Part shown: in pieces, positions 8,283 to 17,427 of the stretch | Layout: every line of letters starts with the position of its first letter | Position numbering within the stretch: position 1 is the first letter of the stretch | NCBI RefSeq assembly: GCF_003323735.1 | Contig: NZ_QOIM01000018.1 | Coordinates: 124,001-188,000 of the forward strand | DNA length: 64,000 bases | DNA from: Streptomyces reniochalinae | GTDB taxonomy: Bacteria > Actinomycetota > Actinomycetes > Streptomycetales > Streptomycetaceae | Direction of reading: 5' to 3' | The notes under the pieces: model-generated | The model's database searches: none | Told to the model about the DNA's origin: nothing | The model's input: only the letters and a program-made list of their open reading frames with translations | Translations under genes and position numbers: made by a program

Positions 8283-9382
8283 TGGCAGACATCACCCTGA
8301 ACCGGCTCGCCAAGGTCTACCCCGGGGGCGTGCGGGCGCTCAGCGATCTCGACCTGACCGTGCGGGACGGCGAGTTCTTCGCGCTGCTCGGCCCCTCCGG
8401 ATGCGGCAAGTCGACACTGCTGCGCACCCTCGCGGGACTCGAGGAGGCCACCGGCGGCAGCGTCCACATCGCCGGACAGGACGTGACAGCGCTCCCGCCG
8501 GGTGACCGGGACATCGCCATGGTCTTCCAGGACTACGCCCTCTTCCCGCACATGACCGTCCACGAGAACATCGCCTACCCCCTCAAGATCAAGAAAGTGG
8601 GGAAGGGTGAACGCGCCGCCAAGGCGCGCGAGACGGCCGAGGAACTGGGCCTGGGCCACCTGGGGGAGCGCAGGCCGGCACAGCTCTCCGGCGGCCAGCA
8701 GCAGCGTGCCGCGCTGGCCCGCGCCATGGCCTGTCACCCGCGGGTCTTCCTCTTCGACGAGCCGCTGTCCAACCTGGACGCCCGGATGCGTCTGGAGGCC
8801 CGCACCTTCTTGAAGAAGCTCCAGCGCGAACTGGGCGTCACCACCGTCTTCGTCACCCACGACCAGGCCGAGGCGCTGGCCATGGCCGACCGTATCGCCG
8901 TCATGGAGAGCGGCGAACTGCGCCAGGTCGGCACGCCCACCGAGGTGTTCCGCCGCCCGGCCAGCACGTTCGTCGCCTCGTTCATCGGCTCGACACCGAT
9001 GAACCTGCTCGACGGCGAACTGGTGGACGGGGGCGGTGCCGTGCGCGTCGCGGGAGGCGAACTGCCGGTCCCCGACGGCGCTCGGGCGCACGTCGAGGAG
9101 GGAGACAAGGTCGTCTACGGGGTCCGCCCCGAGTACCTGCGGTGGTCCGAGCGCGCCGTCGACGCCGCGCTGAGCGGGACCGTCTCCGTCGTGGAGAACC
9201 TGGGCAGCGCGCACCTGGTCACCCTGGAGTGCGAGGGCGGGCCCAGCGTGCAGGCCGTCGTCCCCGAAGAGCACGAGCCGGCCCTCGGCGCGCGCGGCTG
9301 GGCCGTGCCCCGCGAGGACCGCGCGCTGCTGTACCGCGACGGCGCGCTCGTCGGCGCCGCCCCCGCCGAGGTGCCCGCTTGA
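8282..9382 (+). CDS. Sugar ABC transporter ATPase, MalK/UgpC type
   Basis: A 366-residue ATPase that energises the two permeases. Walker A is GPSGCGKST (residues 37-45), the Q-loop [10 protein letters not shown], the signature [16 protein letters not shown], Walker [13 protein letters not shown] and the switch His in VTHDQ. The last 120 residues form the TOBE-type regulatory domain seen in MalK, UgpC and MsiK. Streptomyces sugar importers usually lack their own ATPase and share MsiK, so a dedicated ATPase inside the operon is noteworthy. The start overlaps the permease stop in TGATG, and the stop overlaps a TTG start of the next gene. Confidence 0.9.
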   Translation: MADITLNRLAKVYPGGVRALSDLDLTVRDGEFFALLGPSGCGKSTLLRTLAGLEEATGGSVHIAGQDVTALPPGDRDIAMVFQDYALFPHMTVHENIAYPLKIKKVGKGERAAKARETAEELGLGHLGERRPAQLSGGQQQRAALARAMACHPRVFLFDEPLSNLDARMRLEARTFLKKLQRELGVTTVFVTHDQAEALAMADRIAVMESGELRQVGTPTEVFRRPASTFVASFIGSTPMNLLDGELVDGGGAVRVAGGELPVPDGARAHVEEGDKVVYGVRPEYLRWSERAVDAALSGTVSVVENLGSAHLVTLECEGGPSVQAVVPEEHEPALGARGWAVPREDRALLYRDGALVGAAPAEVPA

Positions 9383-10605
9383 GCGCCGGTGAGCAGGTGC
9401 ACCGCGGCACCTGGACGATGGAGGCGCGCGCCGAGAACGTTCTGCGCACACTGCCCGTCGACGTCGGCACCGGTACCGGCGCGCTCACCGTCACCCTGGA
9501 CTACCCGCACCGTGCCGGTGTGCTCGATCTCGGACTGCTCGGCCCCGCGGGCGACTTCCGCGGCTGGTCGGGCGGCGCCCGTGACACCTTCACGGTCACC
9601 GAGACCTGGGCCACCCCCGGCTACCTGCCGGGCCCCCTGACAGCCGGCACCTGGCAGGTGCTGCTGCGGCTGCACCGGGTACCGCCCCAGGGGCTGCCCT
9701 ACGACGTGCGGGCGCGGACCGGGCCGCGCGCCCTGGCCGCGCCCGCGACGGCTGTGCCGCCTCCCCTCGCCGCGGGGGAGCGCAGGCCCCGGCGGAGCCT
9801 GCCGGCCCCGGACGGCGCCACCTGGCGCGCCGGCGACCTGCACGCCCACACCGTGCACAGCGACGGCGCCCTCACGATCGACGAACTGGCCAGGACCGCG
9901 GCCGCCGAGGGGCTCGACTTCCTGGCCGTCACCGACCACAACACCGTCAGCCACCATCCCTGGCTCGCGGCCGCGGGCTCCCGGCACGGCGTCACCCTGC
10001 TGCCAGGACAGGAGGTCACCACGGACCTCGGCCACGCCAACGTGTTCGGCGACACCGGCTGGATCGACTTCCGCGCCCCCGCCGACGCGTGGCTCGCCCA
10101 GGCCGAGACGGGCGGCGGGCTGCTGTCCGTCAACCATCCACTGGCCGACGACTGCGCCTGGGAACTCCCCTTCGTCCGGCGGCCCCGTCACGCCGAGGTG
10201 TGGCACCACACCTGGACCGACCGGCGGCACGGCGCCCCCCTCGCCTGGGCGCGCGCCTGGCGCGACGACGTGGTCCCCCTGGGCGGCAGCGACTTCCACC
10301 ACCCCGCGCAGGGCCGCCCGGTCGGCGCCCCCACGACCTGGGTGCTGTGCGAGGACGGCACAGCGCAGGGGGTGCTCGCCGGGCTCGCCGCGGGGCGCAC
10401 CGCCGTGTCGGCCGCCCCGGACGCGCCGGTCCTGTTGCGGTACGGCGATCAGCTGCTGGCGCTGGACGCCGACGGCACCGTGCTCGTGCGGCCCGACGGG
10501 CGGCGCCTCGTCGTGCGCGGCGAGGCCGTGTGGCTGCCGGCGGCCGGGGAGGGCATCCACCGGCTGGAGACGCACACCTGCGAGGTGGCCGCCCTGTGCA
10601 CGTGA
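9379..10605 (+). CDS. PHP-domain metallohydrolase, CehA/McbA type
   Basis: A 408-residue protein. About residues 1-140 form a beta-rich N-terminal part; the PHP domain then opens with DLHAHTVHSDG (metal-binding H155 and H157), continues with FLAVTDHNTVSHH and ends with GGSDFHHP. This is the metal-ligand set of PHP phosphoesterases, and the architecture matches CehA/McbA-type hydrolases. The start is TTG at 9379, overlapping the ATPase stop by 4 nt with GAGGTG 5 nt upstream; GTG at 9397 is the alternative. It sits between the transporter and the sugar enzymes, so a phosphate ester or other ester on the imported glycan is a reasonable guess for its substrate. Confidence 0.78.
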   Translation: MSAGEQVHRGTWTMEARAENVLRTLPVDVGTGTGALTVTLDYPHRAGVLDLGLLGPAGDFRGWSGGARDTFTVTETWATPGYLPGPLTAGTWQVLLRLHRVPPQGLPYDVRARTGPRALAAPATAVPPPLAAGERRPRRSLPAPDGATWRAGDLHAHTVHSDGALTIDELARTAAAEGLDFLAVTDHNTVSHHPWLAAAGSRHGVTLLPGQEVTTDLGHANVFGDTGWIDFRAPADAWLAQAETGGGLLSVNHPLADDCAWELPFVRRPRHAEVWHHTWTDRRHGAPLAWARAWRDDVVPLGGSDFHHPAQGRPVGAPTTWVLCEDGTAQGVLAGLAAGRTAVSAAPDAPVLLRYGDQLLALDADGTVLVRPDGRRLVVRGEAVWLPAAGEGIHRLETHTCEVAALCT

Positions 10606-10689
10606 ACCCGGCCCCGCCCCGCGCTGCTGCCGGTGGCCGCCGGCCGACGTCTTTGCCCACCAGCCGCACCCCGGCCCCGAAAGGCACCC

Positions 10690-11592
10690 ATGCGCGTCCG
10701 CACAGCCAACGCCCCCGTCTCCTACGGGATCTACAGCGCCGACGAGGCGCCCCTCGGCCCGGACGAGCTGCTGGCGGCCTTCCGCGCGGCGGGGTACGCG
10801 GGGACGGACAGCGGCCCTCTCGGCTACCTCGGTGAGGGCGAGGTCCTCGCGCGACGGCTGGCCGCGCACGGGATGGGGCTGGCCGGTGGCTGGGCCGATC
10901 TGCGGTACGGCGGCGAGCGCGCGGACTTCGCCGCCGACCTGCGGGCTCTGGACCGTGCGCTCGACACCCTCACCTCGGTGCGGGTGGACGACGAGACCTT
11001 CGCCCCGCGCCCCACTCTGGCCTGCCCGGCGCATCCGCGGCGCTTCGCGGCGCCTGGCACGCCCCTCGACCCGGCGCTCCAGCTCACGGAAGCGGACTGG
11101 GAGGCGTTCGCCGCGGACGTGCAGACGGCCGCCGACCGCTGCCGGGCGCGCGGTCTGGAACCGGTGTTCCACCCGCATCTGGGGACCGTGGTCGAGACGC
11201 CCGACGAGACGCGCGGGCTGCTCTCCCGCACGGACGTCTCCCTCTGCCTGGACACGGGCCACTGGTGGCTGGCGGGCGGCGATCCGGCCGAGGCGGTCGC
11301 CGCGTGGGGGACGCGCATCCGCCAGGTGCATCTCAAGGACGCCGACCGCCAGGCGCACGCCAGGGTGCGCCGCGCGGGCGGCGACCTGTGGCGGGTGGTC
11401 GCCGAGGGCGGGTTCCGCGCGCTGGGCGAGGGGGAGATCGATCTCGCCGCCGTCATGGCGGCGCTGCGCCGCGTCGGCTACGCGGGCTGGCTGGTCGTCG
11501 AGCAGGACGCGCCGCCGACCGGGCAGAGACCCGACCGCATCGCCGCACACCAGTCGGCCAACCGCCGGCTGCTCCTGGAAGAAGGGCTGTGA
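10690..11592 (+). CDS. Sugar phosphate isomerase/epimerase family protein (xylose isomerase-like TIM barrel)
   Basis: A 300-residue AP-endonuclease-2 fold TIM barrel of the IolE/IolH type. Conserved metal-site segments are visible: EPVFHPHLGTVVET, LCLDTGHWWLAGG, IRQVHLKDAD and the late acidic residue in WLVVEQD. Such proteins epimerise, isomerise or dehydrate keto-sugars and often stand next to a Gfo/Idh oxidoreductase, as here. The start is the ATG at 10690; the upstream in-frame ATG at 10633 would add a Pro/Arg-rich segment. An 84-nt gap separates it from the PHP gene, the longest gap inside the operon. Confidence 0.8.
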   Translation: MRVRTANAPVSYGIYSADEAPLGPDELLAAFRAAGYAGTDSGPLGYLGEGEVLARRLAAHGMGLAGGWADLRYGGERADFAADLRALDRALDTLTSVRVDDETFAPRPTLACPAHPRRFAAPGTPLDPALQLTEADWEAFAADVQTAADRCRARGLEPVFHPHLGTVVETPDETRGLLSRTDVSLCLDTGHWWLAGGDPAEAVAAWGTRIRQVHLKDADRQAHARVRRAGGDLWRVVAEGGFRALGEGEIDLAAVMAALRRVGYAGWLVVEQDAPPTGQRPDRIAAHQSANRRLLLEEGL

Positions 11593-11594
11593 TC

Positions 11595-12770
11595 ATGACC
11601 GTCTCCTCCGCACGGGACCGACTGCGGATCGCCGTCGCCGGGCTCGGCGCCATCGCGCGCACGGCCCACCTGCCGCTGCTCGAACGGCGGCGGGACCTGT
11701 TCGAGGTGACCGCGCTGTGCGACCTGTCCCCCGGCGCCCTCGCGGAAGTGGGCGCGCGCTACGGCGTCCCCGTCAAGGACCGGCACACCAGCACCGAGGC
11801 GCTGCTGGCCCAGGGCGGCTTCGACGCCGTGCTCCTGCTGACGTCGGGATCGCACGGCCCCGCGGCGCAGGCGGCGCTCCGCGCCGGGTACGCCGTGCTG
11901 TGCGAGAAGCCGCTGGCGTTCACCCGCGCCGAGGCCGGCCGGATCGCGGAGGCGGAGCGCGCCCAACAGCGCGGCCCGCGGCTGATGGTGGGCTACATGA
12001 AGCAGTACGACCCGGCCGCGCGGCGGCTGGCCGCGCTGCTCGGCGAGGCGGGCGGAGCCGGCCGTGTCCGCTCCGCCGAGGTGTGCGTCCTGCACCCCAC
12101 GGGCGGCGACCAGCTCTCCTTCGCCCGGCTGCCCGCCCCCTACGACGACCTGGACGCCGAGGCGCTGGCGGTGCTCAAGGAGCAGGACGCCGCGTTGACC
12201 GACGCGGCGCTCGGCAGCGGAGCCACCGAGGCGACGCGCTCGCTGTACCACGTCGTCCTCGGCTCCATCAGCCACGACCTGTCGCTGCTGCGCATGGTGA
12301 CGGGTGCCCCGACGAGCGTCGAGCTGGCCGAGACGTGGGGTGCCTCGGCGGCGGGTCCCGGCTCGGTGGAGCTGTCGGGCGGGCTGCCCGGCGGGGCGCG
12401 GTACACGATCCGCTGGCACTTCCTGCCCTCCCACGCCTCCTACCGGGAGACGTTCGCGCTCCACCACGAGACCGGCAGCTTGCAACTCGCCTTCCCCTCG
12501 CCCTACCTGATGAACGCGCCGACGGTGCTGACGGAGACGGCGGCGGGTGCGGGCGAGGGCCCGCACGCCGAGCGCCGCGCCGAGTACAGGTCGGTCACCG
12601 AGGCGTTCGAGGAGGAACTCGTCGCCTTCCACACCATGGTCACCGACGGCACCCCGCCCCGCACCGGGGTGGCCGGGGCCGCCGAGGACCTGCTCACCGC
12701 CCAGCGCGCCGTGGCCGCGTACACGGCCCGCCACCAGCTTCCGTGCGAAGGAGAGGCAGCGTCCGCATGA
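11595..12770 (+). CDS. Gfo/Idh/MocA family oxidoreductase
   Basis: A 391-residue NAD(P)-dependent sugar dehydrogenase. The Rossmann motif is VAGLGAIARTAHLP near the start. The family hallmark EKP is present in VLCEKPLAFTRAEAG, and GYMKQYDPAARR follows. The C-terminal alpha/beta domain (from about residue 135) forms the sugar site. ATG at 11595, 8 nt after AAGGG, is preferred over a GTG at 11589 that overlaps the previous stop. It overlaps the mannosidase start by ATGA. Together with the isomerase-like neighbour it probably oxidises the sugar freed by the GH38 enzyme. Confidence 0.85.
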   Translation: MTVSSARDRLRIAVAGLGAIARTAHLPLLERRRDLFEVTALCDLSPGALAEVGARYGVPVKDRHTSTEALLAQGGFDAVLLLTSGSHGPAAQAALRAGYAVLCEKPLAFTRAEAGRIAEAERAQQRGPRLMVGYMKQYDPAARRLAALLGEAGGAGRVRSAEVCVLHPTGGDQLSFARLPAPYDDLDAEALAVLKEQDAALTDAALGSGATEATRSLYHVVLGSISHDLSLLRMVTGAPTSVELAETWGASAAGPGSVELSGGLPGGARYTIRWHFLPSHASYRETFALHHETGSLQLAFPSPYLMNAPTVLTETAAGAGEGPHAERRAEYRSVTEAFEEELVAFHTMVTDGTPPRTGVAGAAEDLLTAQRAVAAYTARHQLPCEGEAASA

Positions 12771-15514
12771 CCGACACGCCCCGGGCCGGGGACGAACTCG
12801 TCATCGTCCCGCACACCCACTGGGACCGCGAGTGGTACCTGCCCTTCCAGCAGTTCAGGCTCCAGCTGATCGGGCTGCTCGATACGGTGCTGGAGCGGAT
12901 GGCGCAGGACCCGCGGCAGCGCTTCACCCTCGACGGACAGGCCGTCGCCGTCGACGACTACCTCCAGGTGCGGCCCGAGCAGCGCGAGCGGCTGACCGGC
13001 CTCGTCAAGGAGGGGCGGCTGGCGGTCGGCCCCTGGCAGATCCTGCTGGACGAGTTCCTGTGCTCGGGCGAGAACATCGTCCGCAACCTCGAACTCGGGC
13101 TGCGCAGAAGCGAGGACATGGGCGGCGCCCTGCGCGTCGGCTACCTGCCCGACATGTTCGGGCACTGCGCCCAGATGCCGCAGATCCTGCGCGGTGCGGG
13201 GCTGGAACACGCCTGCGTGTGGCGGGGCGTACCGGCCGCCGTCGACAGCCACGCGTTCGCCTGGACGGCGCCTGACGGCACCGCGATCCGCACCGAGTAC
13301 CTGGCGGCGGGCGGCTACGGCAGCGCGGCCGGGCTCTTCGACGACCCAGGGCAGGTCGCCGAGCGGGCCCGTGCCATCGCCGCCAAGCTGCGGCCCTGGC
13401 GCCCCGACGGATCGCCGATCCTCGCCATGTACGGCTCCGACCACACGGCACCCGCCGCCGACCTGGCCGATCTGCTGGAGCGGCACAACGCGGCGGACGA
13501 GCACGTCACCCTCCGACTGGCCACCATGGCCGAGTACTTCGCTGCCCAGCCCACCCACCTGGAGGGGCTGCGCGCCGTCCACGGCGAGCTGCGCAGCCAC
13601 GCGCGGGCCAACATCCTGCCCGGGGTCTTCTCCGTGCGCGCCCCCCTCAAGCAGGCCATGGCGCGGGCCGAGAGCGCCGTCGAGCGCTACGCCGAGCCGC
13701 TGGCGGCGCTCTGGTTCGACGGCGCGGCCGAGCGCTTCCTCCAGATGGCGTGGGACCGGCTGATCGAGGTGTCCTGCCACGACTCGGTCACCGGCTGCGG
13801 CTGCGACGAGACGGCGCAGCAGGTGGCCGCACGGATCGCCGAAGCCGAGCAACTGGGCCTCGCCGTGCGCGACATGGTGGCGGGCCCGCTGGCCGCCCGG
13901 GTGCCGCACGACGCCCACCTGCTGCTCAATCCCACTCCGGCCCCGCGTACCGACCTGGTCGAGCTGGACGTGGTGGGTGAGGGCCCCGTCCACCTCGTCG
14001 GCGCGGACGGCACCGCCTTCCCCGCGCAGCGGCTCGCGACGGCGCCGACGCTGCTGGCCGACGACACCGTCCCCGCCGAGCGGCTGCCCACCGTCCTGGC
14101 CAGGGTGCACGGCGCTGAGTTGTACGGGCAGGAGATCACCGCCTGGCGTCTGGAGCCCGAGCGGCGGCTGCTGCACTTCACCGTGGCCCGCAGGAGCGAA
14201 GTGCCCTTCGACGTCGCGGCCGTGCGCGAGGCGCTGGAGAAGGCGCGGCCCGAGGGCCCCTGGCGGGTCGTCATCGAGGCCGAGCCCCGGCAGCGGGTGG
14301 CCGCGCTCGTCACGGCGCCCCCGCTGGGCCACACCGCCGTGCGCGCCGTCCCCGGGCACGCGCCCGGCGGCCCCGTGCCGCACGGCGTCCGCGCCGAGGG
14401 CGGCCGGGTCCTGGACAACGGCCTGCTGCGCGTGGAGATCGCCGAGGACGGCACCTTCGCGGTGCGCAGCGCCGAGGGTGTCACGCTGGCGGGCGCGGGA
14501 CGCGTCGTGGACGGCGGCGACCTGGGCGACACCTACAACTACGCGCCGCCCGCGCACGACGTCCTGGTGGGCGGCCCCGAGGAGGTCACCGTCCGCCCGG
14601 CCGCCGAGTCCCCGCTGGCCGGCGCCTTCGAGGTCGAACGCCGCTACGCCTGGCCGAAGGCGGGGGACTTCGCCGCGGACGGCCGCACCCGGCAGACCGA
14701 GCCGACGACCGTGACGACCCGCGTCGAGGTGCGCGCCGGGGAGCGGTTCGTGCGGCTGGCCGTCTCCTTCGACAACCGCAGCGACGACCACCGCGTCCGC
14801 ATGCATGTTCCCCTGCCGCGCCGCGCCGAGGTGTCGTACGGCGAGGGCCAGTTCGCCGTCGTCGAGCGCGGGCTCAGCGCGGAGGGCGGTTTCGGCGAGG
14901 AGCCGCTGCCGACCTTCCCCGCCTCCGCCTTCGTGGCCGCGGGAGGCGCCGCGCTCCTGCTGGAGCACGCCACCGAGTACGAACTCCTCGACGACGGCGC
15001 GCAGCTGGCCGTGACGCTCCTGCGGCCGACAGGGCAGATGTCACGCAACCGGCACGTGTGGCGCGACGAGCCCGCCGGGGGCGAATTTCCCACCCCGCAG
15101 GCCCAGTGCCGGGGGCTGCGGACGGTGACGTTCGGACTGCTGCCGTACGCCGGGGAGTGGCACGAGGCGGACGTCCACGAGGCGGCCGAGACCTTCCGGC
15201 ATCCGCTGATGGCCCTGCACGGCACGGGGCAGGGCGCGGCGGCACTGCCCGCACCGGGCGAGGGACTGGGCGTGGCGGGCGAGGGCGTCGTCCTCACCTC
15301 GGTGCGGGAGCGCGAGGGCGGGCTGGAGGTGCGGGTCGTCGCCCAGACACCCCGCCCGACGGCGGCGGTTCTCTCGCTGCCCGGGCTGCGGGCCGTCGAG
15401 CGGTGCGACCTGCTCGGCCGCGCCACGGCGGGCGAGGCCCCGGCCCTCGACGGGGAGAGCGCCACCGTCGCGCTGCGCCCGTGGGAGATCGCCACATTCC
15501 GGCTGGAGCGCTGA
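12767..15514 (+). CDS. GH38 family alpha-mannosidase
   Basis: A 915-residue glycoside hydrolase that cleaves alpha-mannosides by a retaining, zinc-dependent mechanism. The zinc-site motif HTHWDREWY lies at residues 16-24 (H16, D20) and the nucleophile Asp129 is in GYLPDMFGHCAQMPQ. The middle helical domain and the long beta-rich C-terminal half (from about residue 390) are complete, giving the usual length for MngB/ManB-type bacterial members. No signal peptide is present, so it acts in the cytoplasm on imported oligosaccharide. It is the last gene of the operon and overlaps the oxidoreductase by ATGA. Whether the substrate is an N-glycan fragment, mannosylglycerate or another mannoside cannot be decided. 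Confidence 0.9.
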   Translation: MTDTPRAGDELVIVPHTHWDREWYLPFQQFRLQLIGLLDTVLERMAQDPRQRFTLDGQAVAVDDYLQVRPEQRERLTGLVKEGRLAVGPWQILLDEFLCSGENIVRNLELGLRRSEDMGGALRVGYLPDMFGHCAQMPQILRGAGLEHACVWRGVPAAVDSHAFAWTAPDGTAIRTEYLAAGGYGSAAGLFDDPGQVAERARAIAAKLRPWRPDGSPILAMYGSDHTAPAADLADLLERHNAADEHVTLRLATMAEYFAAQPTHLEGLRAVHGELRSHARANILPGVFSVRAPLKQAMARAESAVERYAEPLAALWFDGAAERFLQMAWDRLIEVSCHDSVTGCGCDETAQQVAARIAEAEQLGLAVRDMVAGPLAARVPHDAHLLLNPTPAPRTDLVELDVVGEGPVHLVGADGTAFPAQRLATAPTLLADDTVPAERLPTVLARVHGAELYGQEITAWRLEPERRLLHFTVARRSEVPFDVAAVREALEKARPEGPWRVVIEAEPRQRVAALVTAPPLGHTAVRAVPGHAPGGPVPHGVRAEGGRVLDNGLLRVEIAEDGTFAVRSAEGVTLAGAGRVVDGGDLGDTYNYAPPAHDVLVGGPEEVTVRPAAESPLAGAFEVERRYAWPKAGDFAADGRTRQTEPTTVTTRVEVRAGERFVRLAVSFDNRSDDHRVRMHVPLPRRAEVSYGEGQFAVVERGLSAEGGFGEEPLPTFPASAFVAAGGAALLLEHATEYELLDDGAQLAVTLLRPTGQMSRNRHVWRDEPAGGEFPTPQAQCRGLRTVTFGLLPYAGEWHEADVHEAAETFRHPLMALHGTGQGAAALPAPGEGLGVAGEGVVLTSVREREGGLEVRVVAQTPRPTAAVLSLPGLRAVERCDLLGRATAGEAPALDGESATVALRPWEIATFRLER

Positions 15515-15646
15515 GGGCGCCGGGGAGTCCGTGCCCTGCCGACGGCACGCTGGGCGAGCGGAGGCATCATTCCGCTATGCCCATTTCGCGCCGCTATGTA
15601 CCCTGAGTGGAGCACGGACGTTCCCCAGGCAGAGGAAGGCGGATTC

Positions 15647-16411
15647 ATGGCTTCGGTCGGCGGAGTGCCCTGCTGGGTGAGTCTGATGACCCCCGATCAA
15701 CGGGCCGCCGAAGAGTTCTACGGACCCGTGCTGAGCTGGACCTTCCAGGCCTACTCCGACGGCCCCGACTCCCGGATCGCCACGGTGGACGGACAGCCGG
15801 TGGCCGGCTTCAACCAGCTGGCCGGGGGCGCCGGCCCCGAGGCCGAGCGCTGGTCGGTGTACTTCCACGTCGAGGACGCCGACGTGGTCGCCGAGCGCAT
15901 CGCCGAGCGCGGCGCCACCGTCGCGGTCGGCCCGCTGCGCACGGGCGGCGGCCGCGCCGTCATCGCGGCCGACCAGTGGGGCGCGCCGTTCGGCCTCTGG
16001 CAGGGCGACGGGCCCGCCTCCTGGGGCGTGGGCACGGGCCCCGCGCCCGCGTGGCTCCAGCTGCACACCCGCGACGCCTTCGCCGCCGCGGTCTTCTACG
16101 GGGAGATCTTCGACTGGATGGACGACCCCAGCCACGGCGTCACCTACGAGGAGCAGTACGACGAGATCGTCGTCAGGGTGGACGGACATCCGGTCGCCGG
16201 GCTGCGGGGCGGCGCGCTGGAGTCGCCGCCCGACCCCAGCATCAGGACGCGGTGGGAGCCCTACTTTCGGGTACCCGATCTCGACGCGGCGGTCGAGGCC
16301 GCGGAACGGGAGGGCGGCGAGGTCGTCACGCCGCCCAGGGAAGGACCTCTGGGACGAACGGTGACCCTCCGTGACCCCAAGGGCGCCTCCTTCTGTCTGC
16401 TCAGCACGTAA
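15647..16411 (+). CDS. VOC superfamily protein with two glyoxalase-like domains
   Basis: A 254-residue tandem VOC protein. Domain 1 opens with VPCWVSLMTPDQRAAEEFYG and ends with GAPFGLWQG; domain 2 opens with PAWLQLHTRDAFAAAVFYGE and ends with DPKGASFCLLST. Many Streptomyces proteins of this build are annotated as glyoxalase or bleomycin-resistance-like without known substrate. ATG at 15647 is preferred because AGGAAGG lies just upstream; an ATG at 15596 is in frame but has no ribosome site. Upstream, CCGCTATG is repeated at 15572-15579 and 15591-15598. A DUF2795 gene follows 10 nt downstream. A second VOC protein of the same build is at 27022-27735. Confidence 0.8.
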   Translation: MASVGGVPCWVSLMTPDQRAAEEFYGPVLSWTFQAYSDGPDSRIATVDGQPVAGFNQLAGGAGPEAERWSVYFHVEDADVVAERIAERGATVAVGPLRTGGGRAVIAADQWGAPFGLWQGDGPASWGVGTGPAPAWLQLHTRDAFAAAVFYGEIFDWMDDPSHGVTYEEQYDEIVVRVDGHPVAGLRGGALESPPDPSIRTRWEPYFRVPDLDAAVEAAEREGGEVVTPPREGPLGRTVTLRDPKGASFCLLST

Positions 16412-16421
16412 GGAGCACACC

Positions 16422-16817
16422 ATGCAGGAGAACGACAAGAACGGCCCGATCCAGGACGACGAGGCCAAGAAGCGCCTCCAGGGCGACCTGCGTTCCAACC
16501 GCGAGGAGGGGCGTGAGATGGAGCCGTCGGCCGAGGACCAGCCCGAGGCCGACCGCGACCCCCAGGCCCCGCGGACCGGCGGCACGCCCGCCGGGATGAG
16601 CGCGCGTGACGTGGAACTGCGCTCCGAGATCGCGCAGCACCTGGGCCGTCACCTGTACCCGACGGGGCGCGAGGAGGTGCTCGACACGCTGCGGGCCGAG
16701 CACGCCCCCGACCGGCTGGTGGAGCTGGCCGAAAGCCTGCCCGCCGACACCCGGTACGCCAACGTGCAGGAGCTGGTGCAGGCGCTGGGCCTGCACACCG
16801 AGGCGCACCGCGGCTGA
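16422..16817 (+). CDS. DUF2795 domain protein
   Basis: A 131-residue protein with a charged, disordered N-terminal half (NDKNGPIQDDEAKKR...) and a C-terminal DUF2795 domain. The domain repeats the pattern of short helices seen in SEIAQHLGRHLYPTGREEVL and TRYANVQELVQALGL. The start ATG at 16422 follows the VOC stop by 10 nt, and AGGAG overlaps that stop region. Function unknown; DUF2795 proteins are small and soluble and common in actinobacteria. Confidence 0.75.
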   Translation: MQENDKNGPIQDDEAKKRLQGDLRSNREEGREMEPSAEDQPEADRDPQAPRTGGTPAGMSARDVELRSEIAQHLGRHLYPTGREEVLDTLRAEHAPDRLVELAESLPADTRYANVQELVQALGLHTEAHRG

Positions 16818-16950
16818 CAGCGGCCGGGCAGCCCGCCTGGGGCCGGCCCGACCGCCCGGGCCGCCCAGGCCCCCGGCGGTGAACTCCGCGTGGCTCATAC
16901 CACCCGTTCGGGGGGACATGCCGGCCCCCTCGCGCGGGCAACGGGGAGCG

Positions 16951-17334
16951 ATGAGCGTTTTGCGGGACGTCGAGAGCAGGATGGAACGGATCTCCACCTC
17001 GCTGTGGGGGCTGCTGCGCCGCGGGGGCGGTGAGGAGCAGGTCGAGGTGGTGGGGATGCTGCGCCGCGAGTGCGACAGCAACGCGGTGATCGTCGGCCGG
17101 GGCCGCACCGTGGTGCCCAACTCCTTCGTGCTGGAGCTGCCCGTCGACAGCTACGCCCGGCTGGAGGGCGAGGCGGGTGCCGTGGGCGAGCGGCTCGCCT
17201 CCGAGGTGCGACGGCACGCGGCCCAGCGGCACTTCAGCTTCGCGGGCCCGGTCGCCGTCCGGCTGCGGCCGCCCAGGGACGGCAACGAGCCGGTCCGCTA
17301 CCGCCTCCACAGCAGCATCACGCCCCGCCCCTGA
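16951..17334 (+). CDS. FhaA N-terminal-like (DUF3662) protein
   Basis: A 127-residue protein matching the N-terminal domain of FhaA (DUF3662). It has VLRDVESRMERISTSLWGLL at the start, a central VVPNSFVLELPVDSYARL and a C-terminal beta pattern HFSFAGPVAVRLRP. FhaA itself joins this domain to an FHA domain that binds phosphorylated partners of Ser/Thr kinases; here the FHA part is absent and the gene ends after the domain. The start is ATG at 16951, with GGGGAG 2-7 nt upstream. It stands alone between the DUF2795 gene and the sugar-acid operon. Confidence 0.7.
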   Translation: MSVLRDVESRMERISTSLWGLLRRGGGEEQVEVVGMLRRECDSNAVIVGRGRTVVPNSFVLELPVDSYARLEGEAGAVGERLASEVRRHAAQRHFSFAGPVAVRLRPPRDGNEPVRYRLHSSITPRP

Positions 17335-17388
17335 CGGCGCCCGGCGGGGCGATCGCGCACATCCGCACACGGATACGCGTCCCCGGCA

Positions 17389-17417
17389 TTGACACCCCCT
17401 GACCCCCTCCCTACTGT
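17389..17417 (+). promoter_or_regulatory. Strong promoter of the sugar-acid operon
   Basis: TTGACA at 17389-17394 and TACTGT at 17412-17417 are spaced by exactly 17 bp, the best housekeeping-type promoter in the window. It points to the dehydratase gene at 17507. The candidate IclR sites lie just downstream, at 17428-17457, where a bound repressor would block transcription. Confidence 0.65.
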
Positions 17418-17427
17418 CACCCTCGCG

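Noticed and set aside
9115..11550. 811-codon open frame on the minus strand
   Set aside because: It lies opposite the ATPase, PHP and isomerase genes, which all carry clear family motifs. Long antisense frames are expected in DNA with such extreme third-position GC.
12503..14968. 821-codon open frame on the minus strand
   Set aside because: Antisense to the GH38 mannosidase and the end of the Gfo/Idh gene; composition is Gly/Arg/Val-rich with no domain pattern.
15572..15598. CCGCTATG direct repeat as a defined operator
   Set aside because: Two 8-bp copies 19 bp apart ahead of the VOC gene are suggestive, but there is no regulator nearby and no symmetry, so I list it only as a note in the gene entry.
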